Origin: Christiangramia sediminis
Lineage (GTDB): Bacteria > Bacteroidota > Bacteroidia > Flavobacteriales > Flavobacteriaceae
Assembly (NCBI RefSeq): GCF_020552705.1
Contig: NZ_JAJBZG010000001.1
Span: forward strand, 186,001 to 250,000
DNA: 64,000 nt
Direction: 5' to 3'
Within the stretch, counting starts at the first letter, position 1. Each line of letters opens with the position of its first letter. The notes beneath the pieces are model-generated. The model was not told the origin of the DNA. It was given only the letters and a program-made list of their open reading frames with translations, and did no database searches. The position numbers and the translations under genes were made by a program. Positions 20,078 to 29,101 of this stretch are shown here, one piece after another.

Positions 20078-21676
20078 TTATATATGTTTATACGCCGGAA
20101 GCGTTAAGAATTCTTCGAATCTTTCTGAAATCACTAATTTGTCGAATAGTTTAAAAGCTAATTCGAACTTTGTGTTCTTGATGTTTGACTCTCCGTATTC
20201 GGTTATAATTTTTTCAATTTCATCCTCGAAAATATCGATATATAGTTCCATCGTGAATTTTCTTCCGTTTTCAAGAATAACTTCATTTTTAAGCCATTGC
20301 CACAGCTGGGTTCTGGAAATTTCGGCGGTAGCAGCATCTTCCATAAGATTGTAAAGTGCAACCGCACCATAACCTCTTAACCAGGCTTCTGTATATAAGA
20401 TGCCAACATTGATATTCTTTCTGATACCTGCTTCGGTTACGGTACCTTCCGGAATTTCGACCAGATCTTTTTCTGAGATCTGAACATCATCCCGGCTTAC
20501 CTCCAATTGGTTTGCCTGTGGCATATGTTTATTGAATTCAGACAATGCAACTTCAACTAAGGCTGGATGCGCTACCCATGTGCCATCGTGGCCATTTTTA
20601 ACTTCACGCTCCTTGTCTTTTCTTACTTTTTCAATGGCTTCCTCGTTCGCTCTTGGATTATTTTTGATCGGGATCTGAGCAGCCATTCCACCAATCGCTA
20701 AAATTCCGCGTTTGTGACAGCATTGGATCACCAATTTGGAATAAGCTTCCATAAAGGGAGAGGTCATCGTAACCTGGTCACGGTTAGGCACCACAAAATC
20801 TTTATGATTCCTGAATTTCTTGATATACGAGAAAATATAATCCCAACGCCCGCAATTCAGTCCAACGATATGATCTTTTAATTCGTAGATGATCTCATCT
20901 AACTGAAAACTTGCGGTGATGGTTTCTACCAGGACAGTTGCTTTAAAAGTTCCAACCGGAACCTCTAAATATTCCTGGGCGAAATTAAACACCTCATTCC
21001 ACCAGCGGGCTTCCTTGTAGTGTTCCAATTTCGGAAGATAGAAATAGGGAGCGGTGCCATTTTCTAACATGGTTTTAGTATTATGGAATACATAAAGTCC
21101 AAAATCTACCAAGCTACCTGAAGCTTCTTCTTCATTTATTAACAGGTGCTTCTCATTTAGGTGTAGACCTCTTGGACGCACTAACAGAACTGCTGTTTCT
21201 GCCTTCAGGTTATATGATTTTCCACGTTTAGGATCTTCCAGCGAAATCGTTTTCGTATTGGCATCAAAAAGGTTTTGCTGACCTTCCATCACATTCTTCC
21301 AGGTAGGAGAGGTGCTGTCTTCCAGGTCGGCCATAAAAGTTTTGGCTCCCGAATTCAATGCATTAATGATCATTTTTCGATCAACCGGCCCGGTGATCTC
21401 CACACGTCTGTCTTTAAGATCATGCGGAATTTCTCCTGCTTTCCAATCACCTTCTCGAATAGATTTTGTTTCAGAAGGAAATTCCGGCAATTTTCCCTGA
21501 TCGAAAACTTTTTGCTGTTCTTCTCTTTTTTCTAAAAGCGATAATCGCTGAGTATTGAATTTTTCATGAAGAGCTACCAGGAAATCTAATGCTTCATCTG
21601 TTAGAATCTCGGGGTAGTGATTGGTAACCTCTTTTGCGAAATTTAAGTCGCTTGATTTTAATGTGGTGTTTTCCAT
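20078..21676 (-). CDS. aceB: Malate synthase A
   Basis: 532 aa malate synthase of the A type, which condenses glyoxylate with acetyl-CoA. Signatures are FMADLEDSTSPTWKN, RPRGLHLNEKH, VETITASFQLDEII, GLNCGRWDYIFS and the C-terminal NVGILYTEAWLRG. It is the first gene of the aceB-aceA block and divergent from the ScfR-type regulator. The 119-base spacer contains a perfect palindrome. Confidence 0.97.
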   Translation of the reverse strand: MENTTLKSSDLNFAKEVTNHYPEILTDEALDFLVALHEKFNTQRLSLLEKREEQQKVFDQGKLPEFPSETKSIREGDWKAGEIPHDLKDRRVEITGPVDRKMIINALNSGAKTFMADLEDSTSPTWKNVMEGQQNLFDANTKTISLEDPKRGKSYNLKAETAVLLVRPRGLHLNEKHLLINEEEASGSLVDFGLYVFHNTKTMLENGTAPYFYLPKLEHYKEARWWNEVFNFAQEYLEVPVGTFKATVLVETITASFQLDEIIYELKDHIVGLNCGRWDYIFSYIKKFRNHKDFVVPNRDQVTMTSPFMEAYSKLVIQCCHKRGILAIGGMAAQIPIKNNPRANEEAIEKVRKDKEREVKNGHDGTWVAHPALVEVALSEFNKHMPQANQLEVSRDDVQISEKDLVEIPEGTVTEAGIRKNINVGILYTEAWLRGYGAVALYNLMEDAATAEISRTQLWQWLKNEVILENGRKFTMELYIDIFEDEIEKIITEYGESNIKNTKFELAFKLFDKLVISERFEEFLTLPAYKHI

Positions 21677-21726
21677 AGTGTTAGTGTTTTACATGACAAT
21701 ATTAAAATAAAGAATTCAATAAAACA

Positions 21727-21740
21727 AGCGAACGTTCGCT
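21727..21740. promoter_or_regulatory. Perfect palindrome AGCGAACGTTCGCT, operator candidate
   Basis: A 14-bp perfect palindrome lies between divergent aceB and the ScfR-type regulator. Two more TTCGCA half sites follow at about 21752 and 21769. Its position suits autoregulation and control of the glyoxylate genes. Confidence 0.6.
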
Positions 21741-21782
21741 AAAAGTATAAATTCGCAATTTATAGATGTTCGCAGAATTGTA

Positions 21783-21790
21783 TATATTTG
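21783..21790 (+). promoter_or_regulatory. Bacteroidota -7 box TATATTTG
   Basis: Exact TAnnTTTG match ending 5 bases before ATG 21796. It implies a very short or absent leader for the regulator, or a chance match. Confidence 0.4.
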
Positions 21791-21795
21791 GGATT

Positions 21796-23274
21796 ATGGA
21801 AGAAGATTATATCAAACTGATATTCGGATTAAAGTTAAAGCAGATACGGACTGAGAAGAATTTGTCCCTGTTCGGGTTATCCAAACTTTCAGGATTATCC
21901 AAGTCTTATTTAAATGAAATAGAAAACGGGAAAAAATATCCCAAGCCTGATAAAATTGCCCTGCTTTCTGATCAATTAGAGGTGCCTTATGACCAGATGG
22001 TCTCTTTAAAACTTGATAAAAACCTGGCTCCGATAGGTGAATTGCTGCAGTCGAAAATACTGAAAGAAATACCATTGGAATTATTCGGGATCAAAGAGAG
22101 TAACCTTATTGATATCGTCTCCAATGCCCCGGCCAAGGTCAACGCATTTATTAGCACCATCATAGAAATAGCCAAGCATTATAACTTCAGCAGGGAGAGT
22201 TTTTTCCTGGCTTCGGTACGTTCTTTCCAGGAGGCCAACAATAATTACTTTGATGACCTGGAGCAACAGGTTCTGAAGTTTTCAAAAGCCTACCAGGTAG
22301 ATCTTTCAAAATCTCCATCATCTAAGGATCTGGAGGAAATTCTAGTTGAGGAATATGCTTATAAAATTAATGAGAGTGAATTGGAAAAATTTGAGGCTTT
22401 GGGGAACTTGAGGTCTGTTTTTGTCCCGAAAACAAATACACTTTTGTTTGCTGGAGGAATTGACGAAGCTCAGCGAACTTTTATTTATGCCAAGGAAATT
22501 GCCTATAATTTTATGGAGATTTCAGACAGGCTGCATTCTTTCCCCTGGATCAAATTTGAAAGGTTTGACCAGGTACTGAATAATTTTTATGCTTCCTATT
22601 TTGCTGGAGCTCTGATTATTCCGAAAGAGAAATTGACGCTGCAATTAGAAAGCCTTTTTGAAAAGGAAATTTTCGATAAAGCGCTATTTCTGAAAATGCT
22701 CCTGGATTATAACGCTTCTCCCGAAACTTTTTATCAGCGGCTTACGAATATTCTTCCCAGGGAATTCAATCTTAAAAATCTGTTCTTTTTAAGAATCACC
22801 CATAAGGCCGGTAGTGGAAAATATTATCTAAATAAAGAGTTGCATTTAACTCACCATCATTCACCAAGAGCGAATGAGACAAATGAGCATTATTGCCGAC
22901 GCTGGATGTCTCTGAAAGTGATCAAAGAGATAAGTAAATCTAATAACGATCATGAATTTGATGTCCAGATCTCGAATTACCCAAGTCATAAAAACAAGTA
23001 CCTGATACTTTCTTCAGCAACGAAAGATCCGTTCAGGGAGAACCAGTTCAGAAGTATCAGTATAGGTTTATTAATGAACAAGCAACTGGAGCGTAAGTTA
23101 AATTTCCTTGAAGATAAAAAGATCACCCGTGAGAATGTGGGCGTAACCTGTGAACGTTGTGCTATTAAAGATTGTGAGGTTCGAAAAGCTCCTGCCATAG
23201 TCCTGGAAAAACGAGAGAAGAACAGGAAAATAGAATCTATAGTTGATGAATTAACGGCTAAGTTTCAGGCTTAG
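21796..23274 (+). CDS. XRE-family regulator of the short-chain acyl/RamB type (ScfR)
   Basis: 492 aa from ATG 21796 (MEEDYIKLIFGLKLKQIR); ten more residues are possible upstream but would overlap the promoter box. The N-terminal Cro/C1 helix-turn-helix (about 8-65: LSLFGLSKLSGLSKSYLNEIENG) is followed by an ImmA/IrrE-like middle and a ScfR C-terminal domain with the Cys cluster CERCAIKDCEVRKAP. Relatives such as RamB control acetate and glyoxylate genes. Its divergence from aceB and the palindrome between them support the same job here. Confidence 0.88.
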   Translation: MEEDYIKLIFGLKLKQIRTEKNLSLFGLSKLSGLSKSYLNEIENGKKYPKPDKIALLSDQLEVPYDQMVSLKLDKNLAPIGELLQSKILKEIPLELFGIKESNLIDIVSNAPAKVNAFISTIIEIAKHYNFSRESFFLASVRSFQEANNNYFDDLEQQVLKFSKAYQVDLSKSPSSKDLEEILVEEYAYKINESELEKFEALGNLRSVFVPKTNTLLFAGGIDEAQRTFIYAKEIAYNFMEISDRLHSFPWIKFERFDQVLNNFYASYFAGALIIPKEKLTLQLESLFEKEIFDKALFLKMLLDYNASPETFYQRLTNILPREFNLKNLFFLRITHKAGSGKYYLNKELHLTHHHSPRANETNEHYCRRWMSLKVIKEISKSNNDHEFDVQISNYPSHKNKYLILSSATKDPFRENQFRSISIGLLMNKQLERKLNFLEDKKITRENVGVTCERCAIKDCEVRKAPAIVLEKREKNRKIESIVDELTAKFQA

Positions 23275-23675
23275 GATGAATTTTTAGATCCCATTAACCT
23301 GATGAATACAAAGGAAAAGAAAAAGAAGAAAATCCAGTCATTTATTCCATAGACAGAATAGAATAATCCTGAGAAAAGATCTTTATCGTAAACATCTGCG
23401 ATGCTATTATGTGACATCCAATTTATCCAGATATAACCATAAATAAACTTTTCAATAGCAAATACTCCTACCAGCCATTTTATATCTTGGTAGTTCTTTG
23501 CGACAGAAATATAGGCTAAACCCCAGATCACGATCATTAATAATCCGAAATTTGACATTACCATAGGATCGAATTCGGGTATGACCGGATTAGTGAAAAA
23601 TCTTGAAAATACCAATACAGACATATTCATTAAACCGGCGATGACAAACCCTTTACTGATGGTTTTACTTTTCAT
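23271..23675 (-). CDS. Four-helix membrane protein, unknown function
   Basis: 134 aa with four hydrophobic segments (about 8-28, 42-60, 68-85, 105-125). It overlaps the regulator's stop codon by 4 bases in convergent orientation. It lies just beyond the last, decayed cassette repeat, so I take it as chromosomal flank rather than cassette cargo. No family recognised. Confidence 0.65.
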   Translation of the reverse strand: MKSKTISKGFVIAGLMNMSVLVFSRFFTNPVIPEFDPMVMSNFGLLMIVIWGLAYISVAKNYQDIKWLVGVFAIEKFIYGYIWINWMSHNSIADVYDKDLFSGLFYSVYGINDWIFFFFFSFVFIRLMGSKNSS

Positions 23676-23699
23676 AGTTGGAGCTATTTGATTTTTTAT

Positions 23700-23812
23700 T
23701 CTTGTTTTATTGGGGTTGGGTACGATTTAATGGCTTAGTACTGGTTTATTGGTCAGATTAATTATTTTCTTTCTACCTCCATAACCCATGGTAATGAACC
23801 CTTGCTCTGAAC
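23700..23812 (-). repeat. attC-like repeat 20 (decayed, distal end)
   Basis: Recognisable through the middle (GGCTTAGTACTGGTTTATTGG ... TTAATTATTTTCTTTCTA) and end (TGAACCCTTG) of subfamily II. Boxes and arm pairing are lost. It marks the oldest end of the array. Confidence 0.6.
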
Positions 23813-23844
23813 TGTAAAAACACTGTAAGCTCAGTGATGAAAAT

Positions 23845-24330
23845 CTATTTCGAATAGTTCAAATTTTGGTCTAATATTTCAGAAATCAGTTTCTTGTATT
23901 CCTTAACATTTTTATCAAAACTCCTTTTAAGATGAAATCCCAGTAAAACTCCTATCACAATTAAAATTCCGGCAATCAAATATGTATAGAGATTATTGCT
24001 GTATTCTAGAATTATCGCGGCTAAAAAACCCAAGCCCAAAACTATATGTCCGTACGTTAATAATTTAGATAAAGGATGTTGAGAAAATGAAACTACTACA
24101 TCTGTTTCATTACTTAGCTTAGTTTTAGAGATTTTTCCATTTACAATAATATTATTTTGAGTATTTATTTCGAATGGAAGCAGAAGCCTTTTTCGTAGGC
24201 TAAAGTTGACTCGATCACCTTTATGATGCTTCATATCAAACGCAAATCTCTTAGCGCTTTCAAGTGAAGATTTTAAATGCTTGCTAATCTCTACGGGACT
24301 ATTTTTTACTTGAAAACTCCAGTCTTTCAT
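23845..24330 (-). CDS. Two-helix membrane protein, unknown (cassette 20)
   Basis: 161 aa. A basic N-terminal soluble part of about 90 residues is followed by two membrane helices (about 92-110 and 115-133: LGFLAAIILEY, YLIAGILIVIGVLLGF) and a charged tail. No family recognised. It is the most distal cassette gene, between decayed repeats 19 and 20. Confidence 0.65.
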   Translation of the reverse strand: MKDWSFQVKNSPVEISKHLKSSLESAKRFAFDMKHHKGDRVNFSLRKRLLLPFEINTQNNIIVNGKISKTKLSNETDVVVSFSQHPLSKLLTYGHIVLGLGFLAAIILEYSNNLYTYLIAGILIVIGVLLGFHLKRSFDKNVKEYKKLISEILDQNLNYSK

Positions 24331-24445
24331 ATTCCAATTTTAAAAAAGGTCTTGGTGACTTTTTTGCTTGATAATTTGAATTTAAAGCAATCTACGATTA
24401 AGTTTTTTAAACTTTTCTTTTAACTGAATATTTTCAAGTTGTACT

Positions 24446-24535
24446 TATTTACAAACGGTCGTGATTATCATAAGTTGACGGAGTGAGGTAGGTGAAGTTG
24501 TCGAATATTTGCGATAGCAGTTTTTGGGCGTTTGC
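24446..24535 (-). repeat. attC-like repeat 19 (short, decayed)
   Basis: Starts ACAAACGGTCGTGATTATC and ends GGGCGTTTGC, about 90 bp, with a shortened middle (GTTGTCGAATATTTGCGATAG). The end box does not match the start box of its cassette. Confidence 0.55.
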
Positions 24536-24544
24536 CGATTTACT

Positions 24545-24925
24545 TTATTTCTTGGTGAGAATATATTTATCGCCATTAAATTTTGTCAAAATTAACTGGT
24601 CTTTGGAAACTTCATATTTCCATTTTCCGTTCAATATCAATGTCCAATCAAATTCAGCGGTCCATGGACATGTGTTTGTAAAATTTATGGAATCATTCTC
24701 AATAGAATAATTTCCTTCACAAATTGCAGGAAATTTGGTTATTTTACTTTGGCCTGAAAATTCCATTTTTTGAAATTCTAAAGTTACCTCTCCTATTTGT
24801 TCCCCCCTTTGAAATAGTCCAGAATAATTGCCATTGATAGAAGTTTCACTTTTTATTGGAGAATCCTTATCACAACTTATGGCAAGGGTAAGTATTAAGC
24901 TTAATATGGATATTCTTTTTATCAT
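24545..24925 (-). CDS. Small lipoprotein, lipocalin-like (cassette 19)
   Basis: 126 aa with a lipobox (LTLAISC). The mature part is rich in short beta strands (GNYSGLFQRGEQIGEVTLEF ... NGKWKYEVSKDQLILTKFNG), like a small lipocalin or DUF-type barrel. Function unknown. It is the only gene between repeats 18 and 19. Confidence 0.7.
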   Translation of the reverse strand: MIKRISILSLILTLAISCDKDSPIKSETSINGNYSGLFQRGEQIGEVTLEFQKMEFSGQSKITKFPAICEGNYSIENDSINFTNTCPWTAEFDWTLILNGKWKYEVSKDQLILTKFNGDKYILTKK

Positions 24926-24980
24926 AATTCTCTCTAATTACATCTAAGATGTAAAAAATTAAATTTGGTTGCGTACAAAT

Positions 24981-25118
24981 GAATTACAACGTTCTCGGTT
25001 AGTACCAGTTGGCGGAGTAGGGGACGAGGATTTGGTAGCTTAGTGTTGGCTTGTTGGTCAAGTTAATTATTTTCTTTTAAAGCTACCTTTTATTGGCGAT
25101 GAACCGTTGCTATGCAGC
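24981..25118 (-). repeat. attC-like repeat 18 (subfamily II)
   Basis: Low-end box GAATTACAAC (start of cassette 19), high-end box GCTATGCAGC (end of cassette 18). The latter matches the start box ACTGCATAAC of cassette 18 in 8 of 10 positions as reverse complement. Confidence 0.85.
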
Positions 25119-25119
25119 G

Positions 25120-25638
25120 TTAAGCACCAGAATAATATTCATTTAAACATTTGAGTTTAGTGATATCTTTTATTTTTTCAATTTTTTTAGTTTCTGAGTT
25201 TGCTTTCCAGGCCTTAAGAATTTCTTGAATTGTATCTTTTTCTGTCCTTCTCATAATTGTAATTATTTCTTCTGGAAGCGTATTCTTCATTTCACAATAT
25301 CCAATTGAAATATATATATTACTGTTTAGATCTTTAATTTTAAGTGTATCAATAATTGAATAATGTTCCTGGTAATTTTCATCTATAGTTATCTTGTTAA
25401 ATAGAACAATATTTTCTTCATTTCTTTTTATATGGGTAATTCTATGGGTTGAATCATAACCATCTTTAGCATACGAAGTATCTGTAATTTTATTATATTC
25501 TTTAAAAACCGCCAAATCTTTAAAATCAGAAAACGATCTTTCCATTAAATCAGTTTCATTACTTGAACTTGATTTCTTCTTATTTTCACAACTCATAATG
25601 AGAAGTGATAAAATCATTATTGTAATTAGTTGTCTCAT
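25120..25638 (-). CDS. Lipoprotein of unknown function (cassette 18)
   Basis: 172 aa; lipobox SLLIMSC then a Ser/Asn-rich linker (ENKKKSSSSNE) typical of surface lipoproteins. The stop codon abuts the attC-like repeat, as is usual for integron cassettes. No family recognised; two conserved-looking Cys residues (about 134 and 164) may pair. Confidence 0.7.
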   Translation of the reverse strand: MRQLITIMILSLLIMSCENKKKSSSSNETDLMERSFSDFKDLAVFKEYNKITDTSYAKDGYDSTHRITHIKRNEENIVLFNKITIDENYQEHYSIIDTLKIKDLNSNIYISIGYCEMKNTLPEEIITIMRRTEKDTIQEILKAWKANSETKKIEKIKDITKLKCLNEYYSGA

Positions 25639-25646
25639 AATTTAAT

Positions 25647-25788
25647 ACTGCATAACTTCTTCCAGTTACCCCAAGTTGCGGATAAAAGAACTTGAACTTT
25701 GGGACATTAGATGTTTTAGTAATTGGTCTCTAAAATAAGCATTTTCAGGAAACTACTCGTTATATGCGGTGAACCCTTGTTAATGCAA
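25647..25788 (-). repeat. attC-like repeat 17 (subfamily I, diverged)
   Basis: Contains AGTTACCCCAAGTTGCGG, ATTGGTCTCTAAAATAAGC and CTCGTTATATGCGGTGAACCC. Low-end box ACTGCATAAC starts cassette 18. High-end box GTTAATGCAA matches its own cassette start only weakly. Confidence 0.75.
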
Positions 25789-25796
25789 GTTTTAAA

Positions 25797-26192
25797 TTAT
25801 GGATTATTTGTTAGATCCTTTTTAAAAACTATAATTTTGCCTTGAGATTTAGTCATTAAAGATAAGATCCCGTTACCGTTATAATTAACTCCTTCAATAT
25901 ATGCACAACTAGAAGTTCCATTTTGACTAGTTTCTTTAAGAAAGAAATTATTTTGTAAGAGCTTTTCTCCGTCGCATTCCTTTGTAATTTTGTATCTACT
26001 TGTTGATCTTAAATTATCTCCAAGAAATCTTTTTAAGGATCCATCTTTAAAAAATACAATTTTATCTTCAGGACTTTTTTCATGATGCCAGGTCCCAATT
26101 ATTTGTTTCTTTAATTCATTTTTTGATTGGTATTCCTGAGCGTATGCCGTATTAATAAAAAGTAATAGCAAAATAGTTTTATAATAATTCAT
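25797..26192 (-). CDS. Secreted lipocalin-like protein (cassette 17, second gene)
   Basis: 131 aa with a signal peptide ending INTAYAQ. The mature start KKQIIGTWHHEKSPEDKIVF is the GTW pattern of lipocalin-like DUF4923/DUF5004-type proteins. Two Cys (about 85 and 108) could form a disulfide. No repeat separates it from the esterase-like gene upstream, so the two form one two-gene cassette. Confidence 0.7.
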   Translation of the reverse strand: MNYYKTILLLLFINTAYAQEYQSKNELKKQIIGTWHHEKSPEDKIVFFKDGSLKRFLGDNLRSTSRYKITKECDGEKLLQNNFFLKETSQNGTSSCAYIEGVNYNGNGILSLMTKSQGKIIVFKKDLTNNP

Positions 26193-26256
26193 AGTTCGAA
26201 AATCTTGAGTTCAATTCAGTCTTTTATAAAACTAAACCTTTTCATTTTTGAGTGTT

Positions 26257-27537
26257 TTAAATCTGATCTAAATTATAATCTGGAACTGAAATTTTCTTTA
26301 TGAATATTAACCCATCATACATTTCACAGAATTTCTTTTTAATTAAATGATAATTTTTCGGATTATAACCTGCTCCTCCTAAAATTAATTGTTTTTCTTT
26401 TTTATCGAAAAAATCTATAGAATCATCTTTTGCCTGATTTAAACTAATAAAATAAATGTCCTTATCTGCTTCAAGCAAAGTTGCGGAGTATGTTTTTTTG
26501 TATGGTTGTCTTAATGAGAATACCTCCCAATGATTTGGTTGGTTCTTTTCTACAACATAACCTCTTAAATTTCCAATCCCGAAATCGAAACCTACACTGT
26601 AGTATTTATCTTTATATTGTTTTTTTAAACGTGCTCCTAAATTAGTCCATCCGCTACCATAGGATAACATTTCAAGATTGTTGATATGTTCATTGTGCGC
26701 CCAAATAAAAGCCTTCCCATTAGTAGTTAAATTATCAATTATGTATTTAGCATTTTCAAACATCTTTAAATCCCGAACTTGGCTTTTATGATTTTGTACG
26801 TAGAATGTATAACCTATAAGATAGTCTAATGCTCTTAGAATATCCTTGGTTTCACTAGAAGAACTGGATTGAGAACCCAATATGATTTTTTTTACTTTTT
26901 CCAGTTCTGGAATATTTCGATCAGCCCAATCCGTAGATGCATTATAATCAACTTTTTTATCCGCACATCTATCTACAACAGAAAGTAAGCTTTCATTAAT
27001 TTCTATCTTGTGGTTTTTTACAAAATCTCTAATTTTTTTATTTATGCCTCCTACATACTGAATATCTATTCCATAGAAATGAATTTGCTCATTCTTTGAT
27101 TTATTCAAATTATAATTTCTCATCCATTTTAGAAGATTTACAACTTCTTTAGTACGCCAGGGAACAATACTGAAATTTGTAGCTATAGTTTCCGGGTTGC
27201 CTTTCCCACCACTAATCCATTCATTTATTCCGGATTCTGCGGGATAAGATTCTTCCATTAAAAAAGCTTTTACATTCTTCTTTAAAACTAAATATTTAAA
27301 AAACTTGGTTTTTATATTGAAGAATTCTTTGCCGTGATGGGTTGCTTCTCCAAAGCCAAATATCTTTGCATTCGAAAACTGTTTAGGAACATTATTATCG
27401 AAAATTTCAAGTCTGGATTCAGTGTGCGCATCTTCGATTTCTATCAGATTCTCATTGATCCATTGAACTGTTTCTTTTTTTTGAGCAGGAACATTTGATG
27501 TTATCAGGAGTATGATTGCAATTTGAAAATATCTCAT
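26257..27537 (-). CDS. Erythromycin esterase family protein (cassette 17, first gene)
   Basis: 426 aa with an N-terminal signal peptide (about 1-18). The erythromycin-esterase fold is recognisable: GFGEATHHGKEFF carries the Glu and His of the active site, MEESYPAES, VVNLLKWMRNYN, FYGIDIQ, IWAHNEHINN (second active-site His) and TNLGARLKKQYKDKYYSVGF. EreA/EreB hydrolyse the macrolactone ring, and ereA is a known integron cassette gene; but most flavobacterial relatives are untested and may act on other esters. Periplasmic location is expected. Confidence 0.85.
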   Translation of the reverse strand: MRYFQIAIILLITSNVPAQKKETVQWINENLIEIEDAHTESRLEIFDNNVPKQFSNAKIFGFGEATHHGKEFFNIKTKFFKYLVLKKNVKAFLMEESYPAESGINEWISGGKGNPETIATNFSIVPWRTKEVVNLLKWMRNYNLNKSKNEQIHFYGIDIQYVGGINKKIRDFVKNHKIEINESLLSVVDRCADKKVDYNASTDWADRNIPELEKVKKIILGSQSSSSSETKDILRALDYLIGYTFYVQNHKSQVRDLKMFENAKYIIDNLTTNGKAFIWAHNEHINNLEMLSYGSGWTNLGARLKKQYKDKYYSVGFDFGIGNLRGYVVEKNQPNHWEVFSLRQPYKKTYSATLLEADKDIYFISLNQAKDDSIDFFDKKEKQLILGGAGYNPKNYHLIKKKFCEMYDGLIFIKKISVPDYNLDQI

Positions 27538-27562
27538 TTATAGGTTGGGGTTTCTTTAAAAT

Positions 27563-27701
27563 TTTTCACTACGTTCTCGGTAATCGCAAGTTGGCGGACT
27601 AGGAAACGCGGCATTGTCGGCTTAGTATTGGTTTGTTGGTTAAGTTAATTATTTTCCTTCTAACGGTGCCGGCTATTGGCGGTTAAAAGTTGTTTTGCGT
27701 A
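27563..27701 (-). repeat. attC-like repeat 16 (subfamily II)
   Basis: Contains ACGTTCTCGGTAATCGCAAG, GGCTTAGTATTGGTTTGTTGG, ATTATTTTCCTTCTAACGG and ATTGGCGGTTAAAAGTTG. Outer boxes are degenerate. Confidence 0.75.
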
Positions 27702-27706
27702 GTTAA

Positions 27707-28183
27707 TTAATCCACGTACGTTTTTTTAGTCTGACCTAAGTCAGCACCATCTCTGATAAACTTTATATCCTTTTTAGATTTTGGAATTTGTAAGATTATA
27801 AAGGGTGATAATTGTTCATTATCATTATCCTTATTAGCGTTTATAAGATTGTATTGAATCTGGATGCTTTTGCGTCCTTCTTTTATATTTACTATCTCAA
27901 TTTTATCTAATCCTACGCCCTCTTGATCCGAGTGGAAGATTTCCACCAACATCTTCTTTTTGAATAATTTTTTATCAGTAAGATTATACTTTTCATTAAA
28001 CTCTTTTGGTAAATAATCCTTATTGAAAAATTTATTGAAGCAAACAATTTGTAAATCAGGAATTGGAGAGTCGATTCCTTCTGCAATTTTTTTGTATTCT
28101 ATTTCGTGGTACTTTTCATTTTGAGCCGATATAGAATTGAATGATATAATTAATAAGAGAAATAAGATAATTTGATTTTTCAT
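27707..28183 (-). CDS. Secreted protein of unknown function (cassette 16)
   Basis: 158 aa from ATG 28183, chosen because it begins a clean signal peptide (MKNQIILFLLLIISFNSISAQ); twelve further in-frame residues upstream are unlikely. The mature part shows no recognisable family. Charged segments (KKLFKKKMLVEIFHS) and the C-terminal strand pattern suggest a small globular periplasmic protein. Confidence 0.65.
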   Translation of the reverse strand: MKNQIILFLLLIISFNSISAQNEKYHEIEYKKIAEGIDSPIPDLQIVCFNKFFNKDYLPKEFNEKYNLTDKKLFKKKMLVEIFHSDQEGVGLDKIEIVNIKEGRKSIQIQYNLINANKDNDNEQLSPFIILQIPKSKKDIKFIRDGADLGQTKKTYVD

Positions 28184-28223
28184 TTTCTGTTTTAAGAGGG
28201 TTTTAGTTACGTTTCTCATTTAA

Positions 28224-28362
28224 TTAATGATGCAGTCCCAATTATCGCCAGTTGGCGGAGTAGGGGACGCGGAATTGTGGGATTAGTTTTTTATTTTCTG
28301 GTTTCTAAAATAACATTTTTTCCACTTAAACCGTTATTTACGATCAACCGATCTTAGCTGTA
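28224..28362 (-). repeat. attC-like repeat 15 (mixed type)
   Basis: The left arm is of subfamily II (ATTATCGCCAGTTGGCGGAG) but the right half is of subfamily I (TGGTTTCTAAAATAACATTT, CCGTTATTTACGATCAACCG). High-end box CTTAGCTGTA pairs 9 of 10 with the start box of cassette 15. Confidence 0.8.
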
Positions 28363-28367
28363 GGTTT

Positions 28368-28940
28368 CTAGTCGATCACTGGATTTTCAGCCCATTTTTT
28401 GTAATAATTTTCTAAATCTGAAAGTAATTCAAATATTCGTGGATGAGATTTCAGAGTTGGCGTATGCGCATATATGTCTTCATAGTTTTGATGATATTTC
28501 TCCAAAGATAATTTGACCATATATCCATCAAGAATGATTCTCTGATCAGGATTTATTTCTAAGTTCTGTTTTATATCATCCCAGTTTTCTACAAATTTGT
28601 CAATTTTTTCTTTTATCAAATCACCATGTTCAAACGCTAAAGTATCAGATTTATATTCTTTGTAGTTTTCTACTATTTTAGCTATTTCTTTTTTTGAGTC
28701 AGAAGTTTTTACTTCGATTAGACGCATTAATTTTAATCTATCTTCCTTGGTGAATTTTCTGGTGGATTTTTCTTTATTTACCACTAAGAATATTTTCTTA
28801 TCCGTCTTGTGATAATCAATTTTATAGTTTTTGATCATGCCAGAGTAGGAAACCTTTAAATCATAGGATTCTTTTTCCTGAGAATATCCCCCAATAAAAG
28901 TGAGTATTATTAAATAAAGTAATAGTCCGTTTTTGTTCAT
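28368..28940 (-). CDS. Secreted protein of unknown function (cassette 15)
   Basis: 190 aa with a signal peptide (ending GGYSQ). The mature protein is highly charged and mainly helical (TKEDRLKLMRLIEVK, IKEKIDKFVENWDDIKQNL). No family recognised. ATG lies 31 bases after the cassette crossover; a TAAATTTG box sits directly upstream, so this cassette may carry its own promoter. Confidence 0.65.
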   Translation of the reverse strand: MNKNGLLLYLIILTFIGGYSQEKESYDLKVSYSGMIKNYKIDYHKTDKKIFLVVNKEKSTRKFTKEDRLKLMRLIEVKTSDSKKEIAKIVENYKEYKSDTLAFEHGDLIKEKIDKFVENWDDIKQNLEINPDQRIILDGYMVKLSLEKYHQNYEDIYAHTPTLKSHPRIFELLSDLENYYKKWAENPVID

Positions 28941-28961
28941 TTTTCAAATTTATATGAATAT

Positions 28962-29101
28962 TACAGCTAACGTCTCCGGCTACCGGAAGTTGCGAGAGTA
29001 AGGACGCGGATTTGTAGGATTAGTGGTTTTCATAATTGGTCTCTAAAAATAACCATTTTGATCAATTACCTGTTATTTGTGGTGAATCGTTGTTGCCCAC
29101 C
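28962..29101 (-). repeat. attC-like repeat 14 (subfamily I)
   Basis: Low-end box TACAGCTAAC starts cassette 15. Arms GGCTACCGGAAGTTGCG and TGTTATTTGTGGTGAATCG. The high-end part is translated as the C-terminus of the cassette 14 protein. Confidence 0.85.
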
